Positions 9,316-18,600 of a stretch of DNA of 64,000 nt are shown here, piece after piece. The position numbers and the translations under genes are program-made. The notes beneath the pieces were generated by a model. It did no database searches and was not told where the DNA came from. It saw only the letters and a list, made by a program, of their open reading frames with translations. Location: the NCBI RefSeq assembly GCF_027497215.1, contig NZ_CP114904.1, positions 3,122,001-3,186,000 of the forward strand, read 5' to 3'. The stretch's first letter is position 1, and each line of letters opens with the position of its first letter. This DNA comes from Micromonospora sp. WMMD812 (GTDB lineage Bacteria; Actinomycetota; Actinomycetes; Mycobacteriales; Micromonosporaceae).

Positions 9316-10179
9316 TCAGCGCAGCGCGTGCTCCAGGGCGTGCCGCTCATAGTCGAGCAGCCGCAGGTCGCGCATCGGGCGGCGCAGGTGCCCCTTGTGC
9401 ACGATCCGGACGAAGGCCGGCTCGCCGGCGGCGGCCATCCGCCGGATCCCCTCGACGTGGTCGACGATCCGCTTGCGGATGGTCCGGATCAGCCGGTGCC
9501 GGTCGCGCGGGATCAGACCGTACGCGTCGGCGAAGAGCCGGAGGCGACGGGGGCGGTCCGGGTGCTTCCAGCCGAGGGTGATCGAGTCCCGGTCGGAGAA
9601 GATCGGCACCCAGGTCCACGCCGCGTACGCGACGTCGTAGATCCGGGCGCCGGGCGAGGCCAGGTCGAAGTCGATCAGGCCGAGCGTGCCGTCCGGCCGC
9701 CAGATGACGTTGTGCGGGGCGGCGTCGTGATGGCAGATCACCTCGGTGTCCGGCGGCGGCGGGCCGAACGAGCGCCAGACGGCGTTCGGTGGCGGGACGA
9801 AGCCGTACTGCGCGTCGTGGAACATCCGCAGCATGGTGGCGACGGTCACCAGGGCCTCGTCGGTCACCCAGTGCGGGGCGAGCGGGTACTCCCCGCACTC
9901 CCCCTCCAGGTACGACAGCACCTCGCGGTTGCGCTCGTCCATGCCGAGCGCGCGGGGGGCGCCGGTGAACCCGACGTACTCCAGATGGCGCAGCAGGGCG
10001 TGCACCGAGGGAGTCCACGGCCCGGCGTTGCGCCGGACCGTGTCGCCGACCCGGACCACGGTGCTCACGTTCCCGCCGTGCAGCGGGATCTCCTGTGACG
10101 TCACGTACGGTCTCCCCAGGCGCTGTGAGGGGTGGCTCGGGTCGCGCCAGCCCGCGTACGCGCGATCGTCGGTGGTCAC
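9316..10179 (-). CDS. APH-family phosphotransferase-like protein
   Basis: A 287-residue protein of the aminoglycoside phosphotransferase/kinase-like fold. The Brenner-type motif CHHDAAPHNVIW supplies the catalytic Asp and Asn, and LIDFDLA the metal-binding Asp. These small-molecule kinases often have unknown substrates, and antibiotic resistance should not be assumed. It starts 6 nt after the ftsY stop, so it is probably cotranscribed with ftsY, and is followed by 241 nt holding the amtB control region. Confidence 0.85.
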   Translation of the reverse strand: MTTDDRAYAGWRDPSHPSQRLGRPYVTSQEIPLHGGNVSTVVRVGDTVRRNAGPWTPSVHALLRHLEYVGFTGAPRALGMDERNREVLSYLEGECGEYPLAPHWVTDEALVTVATMLRMFHDAQYGFVPPPNAVWRSFGPPPPDTEVICHHDAAPHNVIWRPDGTLGLIDFDLASPGARIYDVAYAAWTWVPIFSDRDSITLGWKHPDRPRRLRLFADAYGLIPRDRHRLIRTIRKRIVDHVEGIRRMAAAGEPAFVRIVHKGHLRRPMRDLRLLDYERHALEHALR

Positions 10180-10185
10180 CCGAGA

Positions 10186-11373
10186 CTACGCGTCCCGTGC
10201 GGCGGCTTCGGTGCCCAGCAGAGCGTCGACGAACTGTGCCGGGTCGAACGGCGCCAGGTCGTCCGGCCCCTCGCCGAGGCCGACGAGCTTCACCGGGATG
10301 CCGAGCTTGCGCTGCACCGCGATCACGATGCCGCCCTTGGCGGTGCCGTCGAGCTTGGTCAGCACCACGCCGGTCACGTTGACCACCTCGGTGAACACCC
10401 GGGCCTGCTCCAGGCCGTTCTGCCCGGTCGTGGCGTCCAGGATCAGGATCGTCTCGTCGATCGGGCCGTGCTTCTCCACCACCCGCTTGACCTTGCCCAG
10501 CTCGTCCATCAGGCCGACCTTGTTCTGCAGCCGGCCGGCGGTGTCGATCAGCACCGTGTCGACCCCGGTGTCGATGCCGCGCCGGACCGCGTCGAAGGCG
10601 ACGCTCGCCGGGTCGGCGCCCTCGGGGCCGCGCACCGTCTCGGCGCCGACCCGCCCGGCCCAGGTCTCCAGCTGGTCCGCGGCGGCGGCCCGGAAGGTGT
10701 CCGCGGCGCCGAGCACCACGCTGCGGCCGTCCGCGACCAGCACCCGGGCGATCTTGCCGCAGGTGGTGGTCTTGCCGGCGCCGTTGACGCCGACCACCAG
10801 CAGCACGGCGGGCACGCCGTCCTTGCGCTCCGTCCGGAGCGCGCGGTCCAGGGTCGGGTCGAGCGCGTTTACCAGCTCGGCGGCGAGCAGCGCGCGCAGC
10901 TCCCCGGCGGTGCGGGTGCCCAGCACCCGGGTGCGCTCGCGCAGCCGGTCGACGATCTCGCGTGTGGCGTCGATGCCGACGTCGGCGGTGATCAGGCTGT
11001 CCTCGATCTCCTCCCAGGTGTCCTCGTCCAGGTGGTCCCGGCTGAGCAGCCCGAGCAGGCTCTTGCCGAAGACGCCCTGCGAGCGGGAGAGCCGGCTGCG
11101 CAGCCGGACCAGTCGCCCGGCGGTCGGCTCCGGGACCTCCAGCACCGGCGCCGGAACCTCCACCACGGGCGGCTCGACCAGCACTCCGGTGGCGAGTTCG
11201 GCCTCCGGCGCCTCGACCGGTGGGCCGGCGAGGTCCTCCTCCGCCCGTGTCTCGACCTCCGTCGTCGGAAGCGGTGGCTCCGGGCGGCGGCGCAGGCGCG
11301 GTACGACCAGCCCGAGGGCGCCGAGGATCAGCACGCCGAGCAGGGCGAGTGCGATGAGGAGGTATTCCGTCAT
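10186..11373 (-). CDS. ftsY: SRP receptor FtsY
   Basis: The membrane-associated GTPase that receives the Ffh-ribosome complex. The 395-residue protein starts with a hydrophobic helix (YLLIALALLGVLILGALGL), as in other actinobacterial FtsY proteins, followed by an acidic/Pro-rich linker and the NG domain: P-loop GVNGAGKTTTCGKIA, DTFRAAAADQLETWA, DTAGR, and TKLDGTAKGG. In many actinobacteria it lies next to smc; here five unrelated genes separate the two. The 151 nt upstream separate it from the divergent phosphatase gene. Confidence 0.97.
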   Translation of the reverse strand: MTEYLLIALALLGVLILGALGLVVPRLRRRPEPPLPTTEVETRAEEDLAGPPVEAPEAELATGVLVEPPVVEVPAPVLEVPEPTAGRLVRLRSRLSRSQGVFGKSLLGLLSRDHLDEDTWEEIEDSLITADVGIDATREIVDRLRERTRVLGTRTAGELRALLAAELVNALDPTLDRALRTERKDGVPAVLLVVGVNGAGKTTTCGKIARVLVADGRSVVLGAADTFRAAAADQLETWAGRVGAETVRGPEGADPASVAFDAVRRGIDTGVDTVLIDTAGRLQNKVGLMDELGKVKRVVEKHGPIDETILILDATTGQNGLEQARVFTEVVNVTGVVLTKLDGTAKGGIVIAVQRKLGIPVKLVGLGEGPDDLAPFDPAQFVDALLGTEAAARDA

Positions 11374-11524
11374 GCCGAAATCCTGTCAGATGCCGGCGAC
11401 GGCGTCCCCATCACGCCACCCCGAACCCCTCGGGAAGCGGCGGTAGGCTCGGTCACAGCCAGCAGTGGTGCGACCGCCGGCCGGGTAGTAAAGATGAAGT
11501 CCGCTCGTCCCCGGAGGTCCCGTC

Positions 11525-13237
11525 ATGCCCGCCCCACACCTGCTCATCGGCCCGCTGCTGCGCCGGGTCGTCGGCACGCGGGCCACCGTCTGGGTCGAGA
11601 CCGGCGCGCCCGCGGTGGTCACCGTCCGCACCGCCGACGGCGCCACCGGCATCGCGCCCACCTTCACCGCGTACGACCACCACTACGCTCTGGTGGTGGT
11701 GGAGGGGCTGACCCCGGACAGCACGACCACCTACCAGGTGCTGGTCGACGACGAGGTGGTGTGGCCGGAGCCCCGGTCCGGGTTCCCGCCGAGCGTGATC
11801 CGCACCCGGGCCGCCGACGACCGCGACCAGCCGGTCCGGATGATCTTCGGCTCCTGCCGGGAGACCACCCAGCACGCCACCACCCGCAAGCTCCCGCCCG
11901 ACGCGCTCGACGCGTACGCCCGGCGGCTGATGGCCGACCCCGACCCGGACGGGCGTCCCGACCTGCTGGTGCTGCTCGGCGACCAGGTCTACGCGGACAT
12001 CACCTCGCCCACGGTGCGCAAGCTGCTCCGGCGCCGCCGGCGGCGGCCGGAGGGCGCGCCGGCCGACCAGGTGGTGAGCTTCGACGAGTACACCAAGCTC
12101 TACCTGGAGTCATGGCGCGACCCGGAGATCCGGTGGCTGCTCTCCACCGTGCCGAGCGTGATGATCTTCGACGACCACGAGATCATCGACGACTGGAACA
12201 CCTCGGCGTCCTGGCGGGCCGACGCCCGGGCGCAGCCGTGGTGGGCGGAGCGGATCTGCAGCGGCCTCGCGTCGTACTGGGTCTACCAGCACCTGGGCAA
12301 CCTGTCGCCGGACGAGGTCGCCGCCGATCCGGTCTTCGCCAAGGTCAGCGCCGCCGAGGACGCGACCGGGGTGCTGCGCGAGTTCGGGCAGCGGGTGGAC
12401 CAGGAGTCCGACCTCGCACACGACACGGAACGGTGGCGCGCGGTGCAGTACCAGTGGAGCTACGCGCTCGACCTGGGCCGGACCCGCCTCGTCATGCTCG
12501 ACAACCGGTGCAGCCGGGTGCTCGACACGGGCAAGCGGGCGATGCTGCCACCCGGCGAGTGGTCGTGGTTCCTCGACCAGGCGCACGGCGTCTACGACCA
12601 CCTGGTGGTCGGCGCGTCGCTGCCCTGGCTGCTGCCGCCCGGCATCCACCACGTCGAGGCGTGGAACGAGCGGCTGGCGGACTCCCGGCGGCAATGGGTG
12701 GCCCGCCTGGGCGAGAAGCTGCGCCGGGCGCTGGACCTGGAACACTGGGCCGCCTTCCGCCGGTCGTTCGAGGCGCTCGGCGCCACCTTCGCGCGGATCG
12801 GCAGCGGCACCCCGGGCGCCCCGGGCGACCGGGTCGGCGCCGGCCCGGCGTACGCGCCACCGGCGTCGATCAGCGTGCTCTCCGGTGACGTGCACCACTC
12901 GTACGTGGCCCGTGCCCGGTTCGGCGACCCGGCGGTCACCACCCCGGTGCACCAGCTGACCTGCTCGCCGATCCACAACCAGGTGCCGGCCGCGATGCGC
13001 CCGCTGATGCGGCTCGGCTGGTCGTCGGGCCCGGCCACGGCCACCCGGGCGCTGGCCCGCTCGGCCGGGGTGCGCCGGCCCGGGGTGCGGTGGCGCAAGC
13101 TGGCCGGCCCGTACTTCGGCAACGCGGTGGCGACCCTGGTGCACCGGGGCCGCTCCGCCGAGGTCACCATCGAGGGCACCACCAGCGACGGGCATCTGCG
13201 GCCGGTGATGCGGCAACGGCTCACCGACGCCGCCTGA
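11525..13237 (+). CDS. PhoD-like alkaline phosphatase family protein
   Basis: A 570-residue metallophosphatase of the PhoD-like family with an N-terminal beta-sandwich (VVGTRATVWVETGAPAVV...). Metal-binding motifs visible are FGSCRE, LLGDQVYAD, FDDHEIIDDWN and SGDVHHSY. There is no obvious signal peptide, so it may be cytoplasmic, unlike secreted PhoD. A GGAGG ribosome-binding site precedes the ATG. Substrate not predictable from sequence. A marR gene follows 24 nt downstream on the same strand. Confidence 0.88.
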   Translation: MPAPHLLIGPLLRRVVGTRATVWVETGAPAVVTVRTADGATGIAPTFTAYDHHYALVVVEGLTPDSTTTYQVLVDDEVVWPEPRSGFPPSVIRTRAADDRDQPVRMIFGSCRETTQHATTRKLPPDALDAYARRLMADPDPDGRPDLLVLLGDQVYADITSPTVRKLLRRRRRRPEGAPADQVVSFDEYTKLYLESWRDPEIRWLLSTVPSVMIFDDHEIIDDWNTSASWRADARAQPWWAERICSGLASYWVYQHLGNLSPDEVAADPVFAKVSAAEDATGVLREFGQRVDQESDLAHDTERWRAVQYQWSYALDLGRTRLVMLDNRCSRVLDTGKRAMLPPGEWSWFLDQAHGVYDHLVVGASLPWLLPPGIHHVEAWNERLADSRRQWVARLGEKLRRALDLEHWAAFRRSFEALGATFARIGSGTPGAPGDRVGAGPAYAPPASISVLSGDVHHSYVARARFGDPAVTTPVHQLTCSPIHNQVPAAMRPLMRLGWSSGPATATRALARSAGVRRPGVRWRKLAGPYFGNAVATLVHRGRSAEVTIEGTTSDGHLRPVMRQRLTDAA

Positions 13238-13261
13238 CCCCCGCCCCGTACTCTCTACGCC

Positions 13262-13702
13262 GTGGATGAGCAGCACGCGGAGACCCTGCGCGCGGTCGAG
13301 CACGAGCTGACCGCGCTGCTACGGCGGGGCCGGGCGGTCTCCTGGGAGGTCGCCCGGGAGGTGCACCAGAACCTCGAACCGAACGCGTACGGGCTGCTGC
13401 TCTGGCTGCGCCGCTGCGACTCGGTGCGGCTGACGGACCTGGCCACCCGCCTCGGCATCGGCAAGGGGACGCTGAGCCGGCAGATTCGCGGGCTGGAGAC
13501 GCTCGGCCTGGTCCGGCGGGTCCCGGATCCGACCGACCGGCGGGCGGCGCAGCTGAGCCTCACCGAGGAGGGGCAGCGCCGGTTCGACGCGGCGCGGGCG
13601 GCGCGGATGGGGCACATCCGGGGCACGCTGGAGAGCTGGCCGGCCGAGGACGTGGCGGAGTTCGCCCGGCTGCTCGGCCGCTTCAACGACGCCTGGTCCT
13701 GA
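13262..13702 (+). CDS. MarR-family transcriptional regulator
   Basis: A 146-residue MarR-type winged-helix repressor starting at a GTG. The DNA-binding core is LTDLATRLGIGKGTLSRQIRGLETLGLVRRVPDPTD, with the wing at DRRAAQLSLTEEGQ, flanked by helical dimerisation ends. It lies 24 nt after the PhoD-like gene and is probably cotranscribed with it. Ligand and targets are unknown. Confidence 0.9.
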   Translation: MDEQHAETLRAVEHELTALLRRGRAVSWEVAREVHQNLEPNAYGLLLWLRRCDSVRLTDLATRLGIGKGTLSRQIRGLETLGLVRRVPDPTDRRAAQLSLTEEGQRRFDAARAARMGHIRGTLESWPAEDVAEFARLLGRFNDAWS

Positions 13703-13721
13703 TCGCGTCCGTGGGCGGTGT

Positions 13722-13757
13722 GCACCGCGGCCGGCCGGCGGGGCCGGCGGCCGGTGC
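13722..13757 (+). terminator. GC-rich stem-loop after marR
   Basis: Imperfect GC-rich hairpin with GCACCG/CGGTGC ends about 20 nt after the marR stop. No T-tract follows. It is a plausible terminator for the phosphatase-marR unit. Confidence 0.35.
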
Positions 13758-13774
13758 GCCCCGTGCGACACCCA

Positions 13775-13793
13775 GGGATGTCCGGAACATCCC
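13775..13793. promoter_or_regulatory. Inverted repeat upstream of usp
   Basis: GGGATGT-N5-ACATCCC, a 7-bp inverted repeat about 160 nt upstream of the universal stress gene. Its arm composition differs from the GGGAC-N4-GTCCC core of the DosR box. It could be an operator for the stress gene. A possible -10 (TATGGT) lies near 13832. Confidence 0.35.
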
Positions 13794-13954
13794 ACTCGCC
13801 GCTCGTGTTGTTGCTTTGGGCAACCAAGTCCTATGGTGGCCTGGGAACCCGTCCGGATCCGAGCGATAGTGGAGAGCGCGCACGGCCACGGCCGCGGGCT
13901 GGCCGCCCGGCACCCCCGTGGTCGGCACCGGCGAGCGGAGATGAGGAGGCGGCC

Positions 13955-14449
13955 GTGAGCGTGGGAGCACCCGACCGGGAGGAGTACGGTCCGGAGGCCC
14001 GACCGCTGCCGTTCGAGCGCGGCACGGACGGCCCCCGCGTGGTGCTGGTCGGCGTGGACGGCACGCGCACCTCCGCGCGGGCCGGGTGGTACGCCGCCGG
14101 GCTGGCGCGTCGGCAGGGTGCGGCGCTCGTGGTCGTCTTCGTCAGCGCGCCGAACGGGCTCACCGCGCTGATGCCCGGCGTGGACGCCGGGGCGATCCAG
14201 CGGGCCCAGGACGAGCTGGCCGCCGAGCTGCGCCGGGACTTCCGCCGCGGCGCCGACGAGCTGAACCTGCCGGTCACGTTCGTCTGCCGGCGCGGGGACG
14301 CGTACACCGAACTGCGGGACGCGGCCGACGAGTTCCAGGCGGACCTGGTGGTGGTCGGCACCTCCGAGCAGGCCGGGCACCGGCTCGTCGGGTCGGTGGC
14401 GACCCGCCTGGTGCGCACCGGCCGCTGGCCGGTCGTCGTGGTCCCCTGA
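13955..14449 (+). CDS. Universal stress protein (UspA family)
   Basis: A 164-residue single-domain Usp. The ATP-binding fold is indicated by VVLVGVDGTRTSARAGWYAA at the N-terminus and VVGTSEQAGHRLVGSVATRLVRTGRWPVVVVP at the C-terminus (a variant of the G-2X-G-9X-G(S/T) loop). The GTG at 13955 is preferred because a GAGGAGG ribosome-binding site ends 5 nt before it, and the upstream in-frame sequence is not conserved-looking. It stands alone, with its own 250-nt upstream region. Confidence 0.88.
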   Translation: MSVGAPDREEYGPEARPLPFERGTDGPRVVLVGVDGTRTSARAGWYAAGLARRQGAALVVVFVSAPNGLTALMPGVDAGAIQRAQDELAAELRRDFRRGADELNLPVTFVCRRGDAYTELRDAADEFQADLVVVGTSEQAGHRLVGSVATRLVRTGRWPVVVVP

Positions 14450-14477
14450 TATCCGGTCGCCGGGTGTCAGGATTCCC

Positions 14478-15014
14478 GTGGATCATGTCGGGATGACCTG
14501 GAGAGCACCTGAGATCACCCGCACCCCCGAGCCGTACGTCGCCGACGAGCGCACGATGCTGGAGGGCTGGCTCGACTACCACCGGCAGACCCTGCTGCTG
14601 AAGTGCGCCGGCCTGACCCGCGAGCAGTTGACCACGCCGAGCGTCGAGCCGTCCGGGCTGACCCTGCTCGGGCTGGTCCGCCACCTGGCCGAGGTGGAGG
14701 CCTGGTGGTTCCGGGAGAACTTCGCCGGCCAGAAGGTCGACTACCCGTACTTCACCCCGGAGCAGCCGGACGCCGATTTCGACGCCGGCGCCGGCGACCC
14801 GGAGGCCGACTTCGCCATCTTCCATCGGGAGGTCGAGCTGGCCCGGGCCGCGGCGGCCGGCCGGTCCCTCGACGAGACGTTCACCGAGGTGGGCCCGAAG
14901 GCCCGGGTGTTCAACCTGCGCTGGATCTACGTGCACCTGATCGAGGAGTACGCCCGGCACAACGGCCACGCCGACCTGATCCGCGAACGCCTCGACGGCG
15001 TCACCGGCGAGTGA
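14478..15014 (+). CDS. DinB-family protein (DUF664)
   Basis: A 178-residue four-helix-bundle protein of the DinB/DUF664 type common in actinobacteria. Visible marks are ADERTMLEGWLDYHRQTLLLKCAGL, LLGLVRHLAEVEAWWFR with the first metal-type His, and HLIEEYARHNGHADLIRE with the C-terminal His residues. Such proteins may be thiol-dependent transferases (mycothiol or bacillithiol class), but the function of this one is unknown. The GTG start at 14478 has AGGA 5 nt upstream; an ATG at 14493 is an alternative. Confidence 0.85.
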   Translation: MDHVGMTWRAPEITRTPEPYVADERTMLEGWLDYHRQTLLLKCAGLTREQLTTPSVEPSGLTLLGLVRHLAEVEAWWFRENFAGQKVDYPYFTPEQPDADFDAGAGDPEADFAIFHREVELARAAAAGRSLDETFTEVGPKARVFNLRWIYVHLIEEYARHNGHADLIRERLDGVTGE

Positions 15015-15036
15015 CCGGCGCCCCCGGCCGCCCGCC

Positions 15037-15657
15037 TCAGTACGCCAGCGCGGCCCGGAGGTAGCGCAGGTCGCCGGGCCCCGTCCAGCGGTGGGCGGAG
15101 AGCCCGGCGGCCCGGGCCCCCCGGACCGACCAGTCCTCGTCGTCGGTGAAGAGCACCCGGTCCGGCGGGGTCGCCACCGCCTGGCAGGCCGCCTGGAAGT
15201 ACTCCTTGGCCGGCTTGTTCACCCCGAGCCGGTACGAGTTGACCACCGCGTCGAACTCGCCGGTCAGGTCGAGCGCGGCCAGGTCGTCGTCGAGCCGGTC
15301 GGTGGCGTTGGTGGCGAGCCCCACCCGGACGCCGCCGGCCCGCGCCTCCCGGATGAAGTCCAGCACCTCGGCGTCCACCTCGCCGCGGTAGGTCTGCCAC
15401 TCCTCGACCGCCGCCCGGGCCCGCTCCGGCCCGCCGGCCGGCTCGGCCAGCGCGTCGGCCACGCTGGTCATCCAGTCGGCGTGGCTGACCTGGCCGGTGA
15501 GCACCGGCTGGAGGCGTCCCCACTGCATGGCGATCTCGGTGAGCACCCCGCCGGCGAGGCCGTACCGCTGCTCCACCCCGGCCGCGACCGCCGGGTCCCA
15601 GCGTCGCAGGACGCCGTCGAAGTCCACCAGGAGCGCCTTCGCACGTTCCCGAGCCAC
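15037..15657 (-). CDS. HAD-superfamily hydrolase
   Basis: A 206-residue haloacid dehalogenase-like phosphatase. Motif I is LLVDFDGVL, motif II TNATD, motif III the Lys in VNKPAKEYF, and motif IV LFTDDEDW. A small helical cap lies between motifs I and II. The GTG start overlaps the last base of the smc stop codon, so it is translationally coupled to smc. Substrate unknown. Confidence 0.88.
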   Translation of the reverse strand: MARERAKALLVDFDGVLRRWDPAVAAGVEQRYGLAGGVLTEIAMQWGRLQPVLTGQVSHADWMTSVADALAEPAGGPERARAAVEEWQTYRGEVDAEVLDFIREARAGGVRVGLATNATDRLDDDLAALDLTGEFDAVVNSYRLGVNKPAKEYFQAACQAVATPPDRVLFTDDEDWSVRGARAAGLSAHRWTGPGDLRYLRAALAY

Positions 15658-18600
15658 TACCCGTTCTCCTCGCCGCGGCCCTGCCGCTCGTTCTCCTCGT
15701 CGGCCCGGCTGAGCCGCTGGCTGATCACCTGGGTGACCCCGCCGCGCATGGTCACGCCGTACAGCGCGTCGGCGACTTCCATGGTCCGCTTCTGGTGCGT
15801 GATGACGATCAACTGGCTCTTCTCCCGCAGCTGCGCCAGCAGCGTGATCAGCCGGCCGAGGTTCACGTCGTCGAGCGCCGCCTCCACCTCGTCCATGATG
15901 TAGAACGGGCTGGGTCGTGCGCGGAAGATCGCCACCAACATGGCCACCGCGGTCAGCGACCGCTCACCGCCGGAGAGCAGCGACAGCCGCTTGATCTTCT
16001 TGCCCGGGGGCCGGGCCTCCACCTCCACGCCCGTGGTGAGCAGGTCGTCCGGGTCGGTGAGCACCAGCCGTCCCTCGCCGCCGGGGAAGAGCACGGTGAA
16101 GACCTGCTCGAACTCCCGGGCCGTGTCGGCGAACGCGCTGGCGAAGACCTCCAGGATCCGGTCGTCGACGTCCTTGACCACCGTGAGCAGGTCCCGCCGC
16201 GTGGCCTTGAGGTCCTCCAGCTGCTCGGAGAGGAACTTGAAGCGCTCCTCCAGCGCGGCGAACTCCTCCAGCGCGAGCGGGTTCACCTTGCCGAGCAGGG
16301 CCAGCTCGCGCTCCGCCTTCGCGGCCCGCTTCTCCTGCACCGGCCTCTCGTACCGGACCGGCTCGGGCACCGGCAGGCCGTCCCGCTCGGCCGCGGCGAC
16401 GTCCGCCTGGGTCGGCGGGACGGGCTGGGTCGGACCGTACTCGGCGACCAGCGTCTCCACGTCCAGGCCGAAGTCCTCGGCCGCCTTCGCCTCCAGCTGC
16501 TCGATGCGCAGCCGCTGCTCGGCACGGGCCACCTCGTCGCGGTGCACCTGGCTGGTCAGCCGCTCCAGTTCGGTGCCGAGCCGCTTGGCCGCGCCGCGTA
16601 CCTCCTGGAGCTCGGCCTCCCGCGCGGCGCGCTCCCGCGCCACCGCGTCCCGGTGCTCCTCGGCCGTGGCGATCGAGGTGGTCAGTCGGGTGAGCGCCTC
16701 CCGCGCTCCGCCGGCGACCGCCCGGGCGATCGCCGCGCCGCGGGTCCGCGCGGCGCGGCGGGCGGCGGCCCGCTCCCGCGCGGCGCGCTCGGCGGTGGCC
16801 TGCCGGCGCAGTGAGTCCGCGCGCCCGGCGATCGAGGAGACGCGCTCCTCGGCGGTACGCACCGCCAGCCGGACCTCCATCTCGTTCTGCCGGGCCTGCG
16901 GCGCCATCGCGGCCAGCTGGTCCCGGTCCTCGGTGGAGGGCTCGGCGTCGACCGGGGTCTCCTCGGCCAGCCGCAGCCGCTCCTCAAGCTCGGCCAGGGC
17001 CAGCAGGTCACGTTCCCGGGCCGCCTCCGCGCGGGCCCGGGACTCGCCGAGCCGGTCGGTCTCCGCCTTCGCCGATCGGGCCGCCGCGCCCAGCTCGGCG
17101 AGCCGGCGGGCGGCGGCGTTGCGGTGGCTCTCCGCCTCCCGCTTCGCCGCGGCCGCGTGCTGCACCGCCTCCTTGGCGGCGGCCACCTCGGCCCGCGCCT
17201 CGACGAGTTGCTCGCGCAGCTCGCCGCCGGTCCGCTCGGCGGCGATCCGGTTCGCCCGCGCCTCCTCGACGGCGGCCTGCACCTCGATGAAACTGGGCGC
17301 CTTGGCCGACCCGCCGGCCGCCGCGTACGCCCCGACCACGTCGCCCTCCGGGGTGACCGCCCGCAGCTCGGGATTGGTGGCGACCAGCTCGGCCGCGACG
17401 GCCAGATCGTCGACGAGGACCACGTCGCGCAGCGCCCGGTGCACCGCCGGCCGCAGCTGCTCGCCGCACTCCACCAGGTCCGGCGCCCAGCGCGCGCCGG
17501 CGGGCAGCGCCGGACGCAGCGCGTCGGTCGGGCCGTCCATGCCGGGGCCGGCCGGGCTGCCGACCAGCAGTCCGGCCCGCCCGGCGTCGGAGATCTTCAG
17601 CAGCCGCATCGCCTCGATCGCCTCGTCCACGCCGCTCACCGCGACGGCGTCGGCCAGACCGCCGAGCGCGGCGGCCAGCGCGGCCTCGTGCCCCGGCGCG
17701 ACGGTGAGCAGCCCGGAGAGGCTGCCGAGCAGGCCGGGCACCTCCCCGGCCCGGGCCAGCAGGGCGCCCGCGCCGTCCTTGCGGCGCAGGCCGAGCGCGA
17801 GTGCCTCCTCGCGCGCCTTCCAGGTGGCGGCGTCCTTCTCGGCGGCACGCTCGGCGTCGGACAGCGACCGGACGGCGGCCTGGGCCCGTTCCTGCACGGC
17901 GACCGCCTCGTCGTGCCGAGCGTCCAGGTCGGCGTTGTCCCGGTCCGCCTCGGTGGACTGGGCGGCCACCGCGTCCAGGTCGGCCTGGGCCTTCTCGGCC
18001 CGGCCCAGCGCGTCGGCGTGCGCGACGGCGAGCCGCTCGATCTCCTCGCCCGCGCTGGTGGTCCGGGCCCGGGCGGAGTTGACCTGGCCGGTCAGCCGGG
18101 CCAGCCCCTCCCGGCGGTCGGCGATCGCCTTGGCCGCGGCGACCAGTTCCCGCTCGGCGGCGGCGAGCTGGCGCTCCAGCTCCTGGCGGTGCTCCACCGC
18201 CTCGGCCAGCCGGATCTGGTCGTCGGTGAGCGCCGCGCGCAGCTCCTCCTCCTGCTCGCGGACCCGCTCCGCCTCCGCCTCCAGCTGGGCCGGGTCGCGG
18301 CCGGGACGCTCGTCGTCGGGGGTGGCGCTGAGGTGGCGCAGCCGCTCCCGGGCGAGTTGCTCGATCGACCGGAACCGCTCCTGCAGGGCGGACAGCTTGT
18401 ACCAGGTGTCCTGGGCGGCGGCGAGCAGTGGCGCGTCCTCCGCCAGGGCCGCCTCCAGCTCGCCGAGGCGCTGCTGCACCTCGCCGTGCTCCGCCTCGAC
18501 CTGCTCCCGCCGGTCCCGCAGCGCGGTCTCGTCGGCGATCTCCTTGTCCAGGGTGGCGCGCAGGGTGGCCAGGTCGTCGGCGAGCAGCCGCAGCCGGGCG

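Noticed and set aside
9316..10179. Aminoglycoside resistance gene
   Set aside because: Only the general APH fold motifs are present. The context is housekeeping and substrate cannot be assigned.
13832..13841. DosR regulon box upstream of usp
   Set aside because: The nearby inverted repeat GGGATGT/ACATCCC lacks the GGGAC-N4-GTCCC core.
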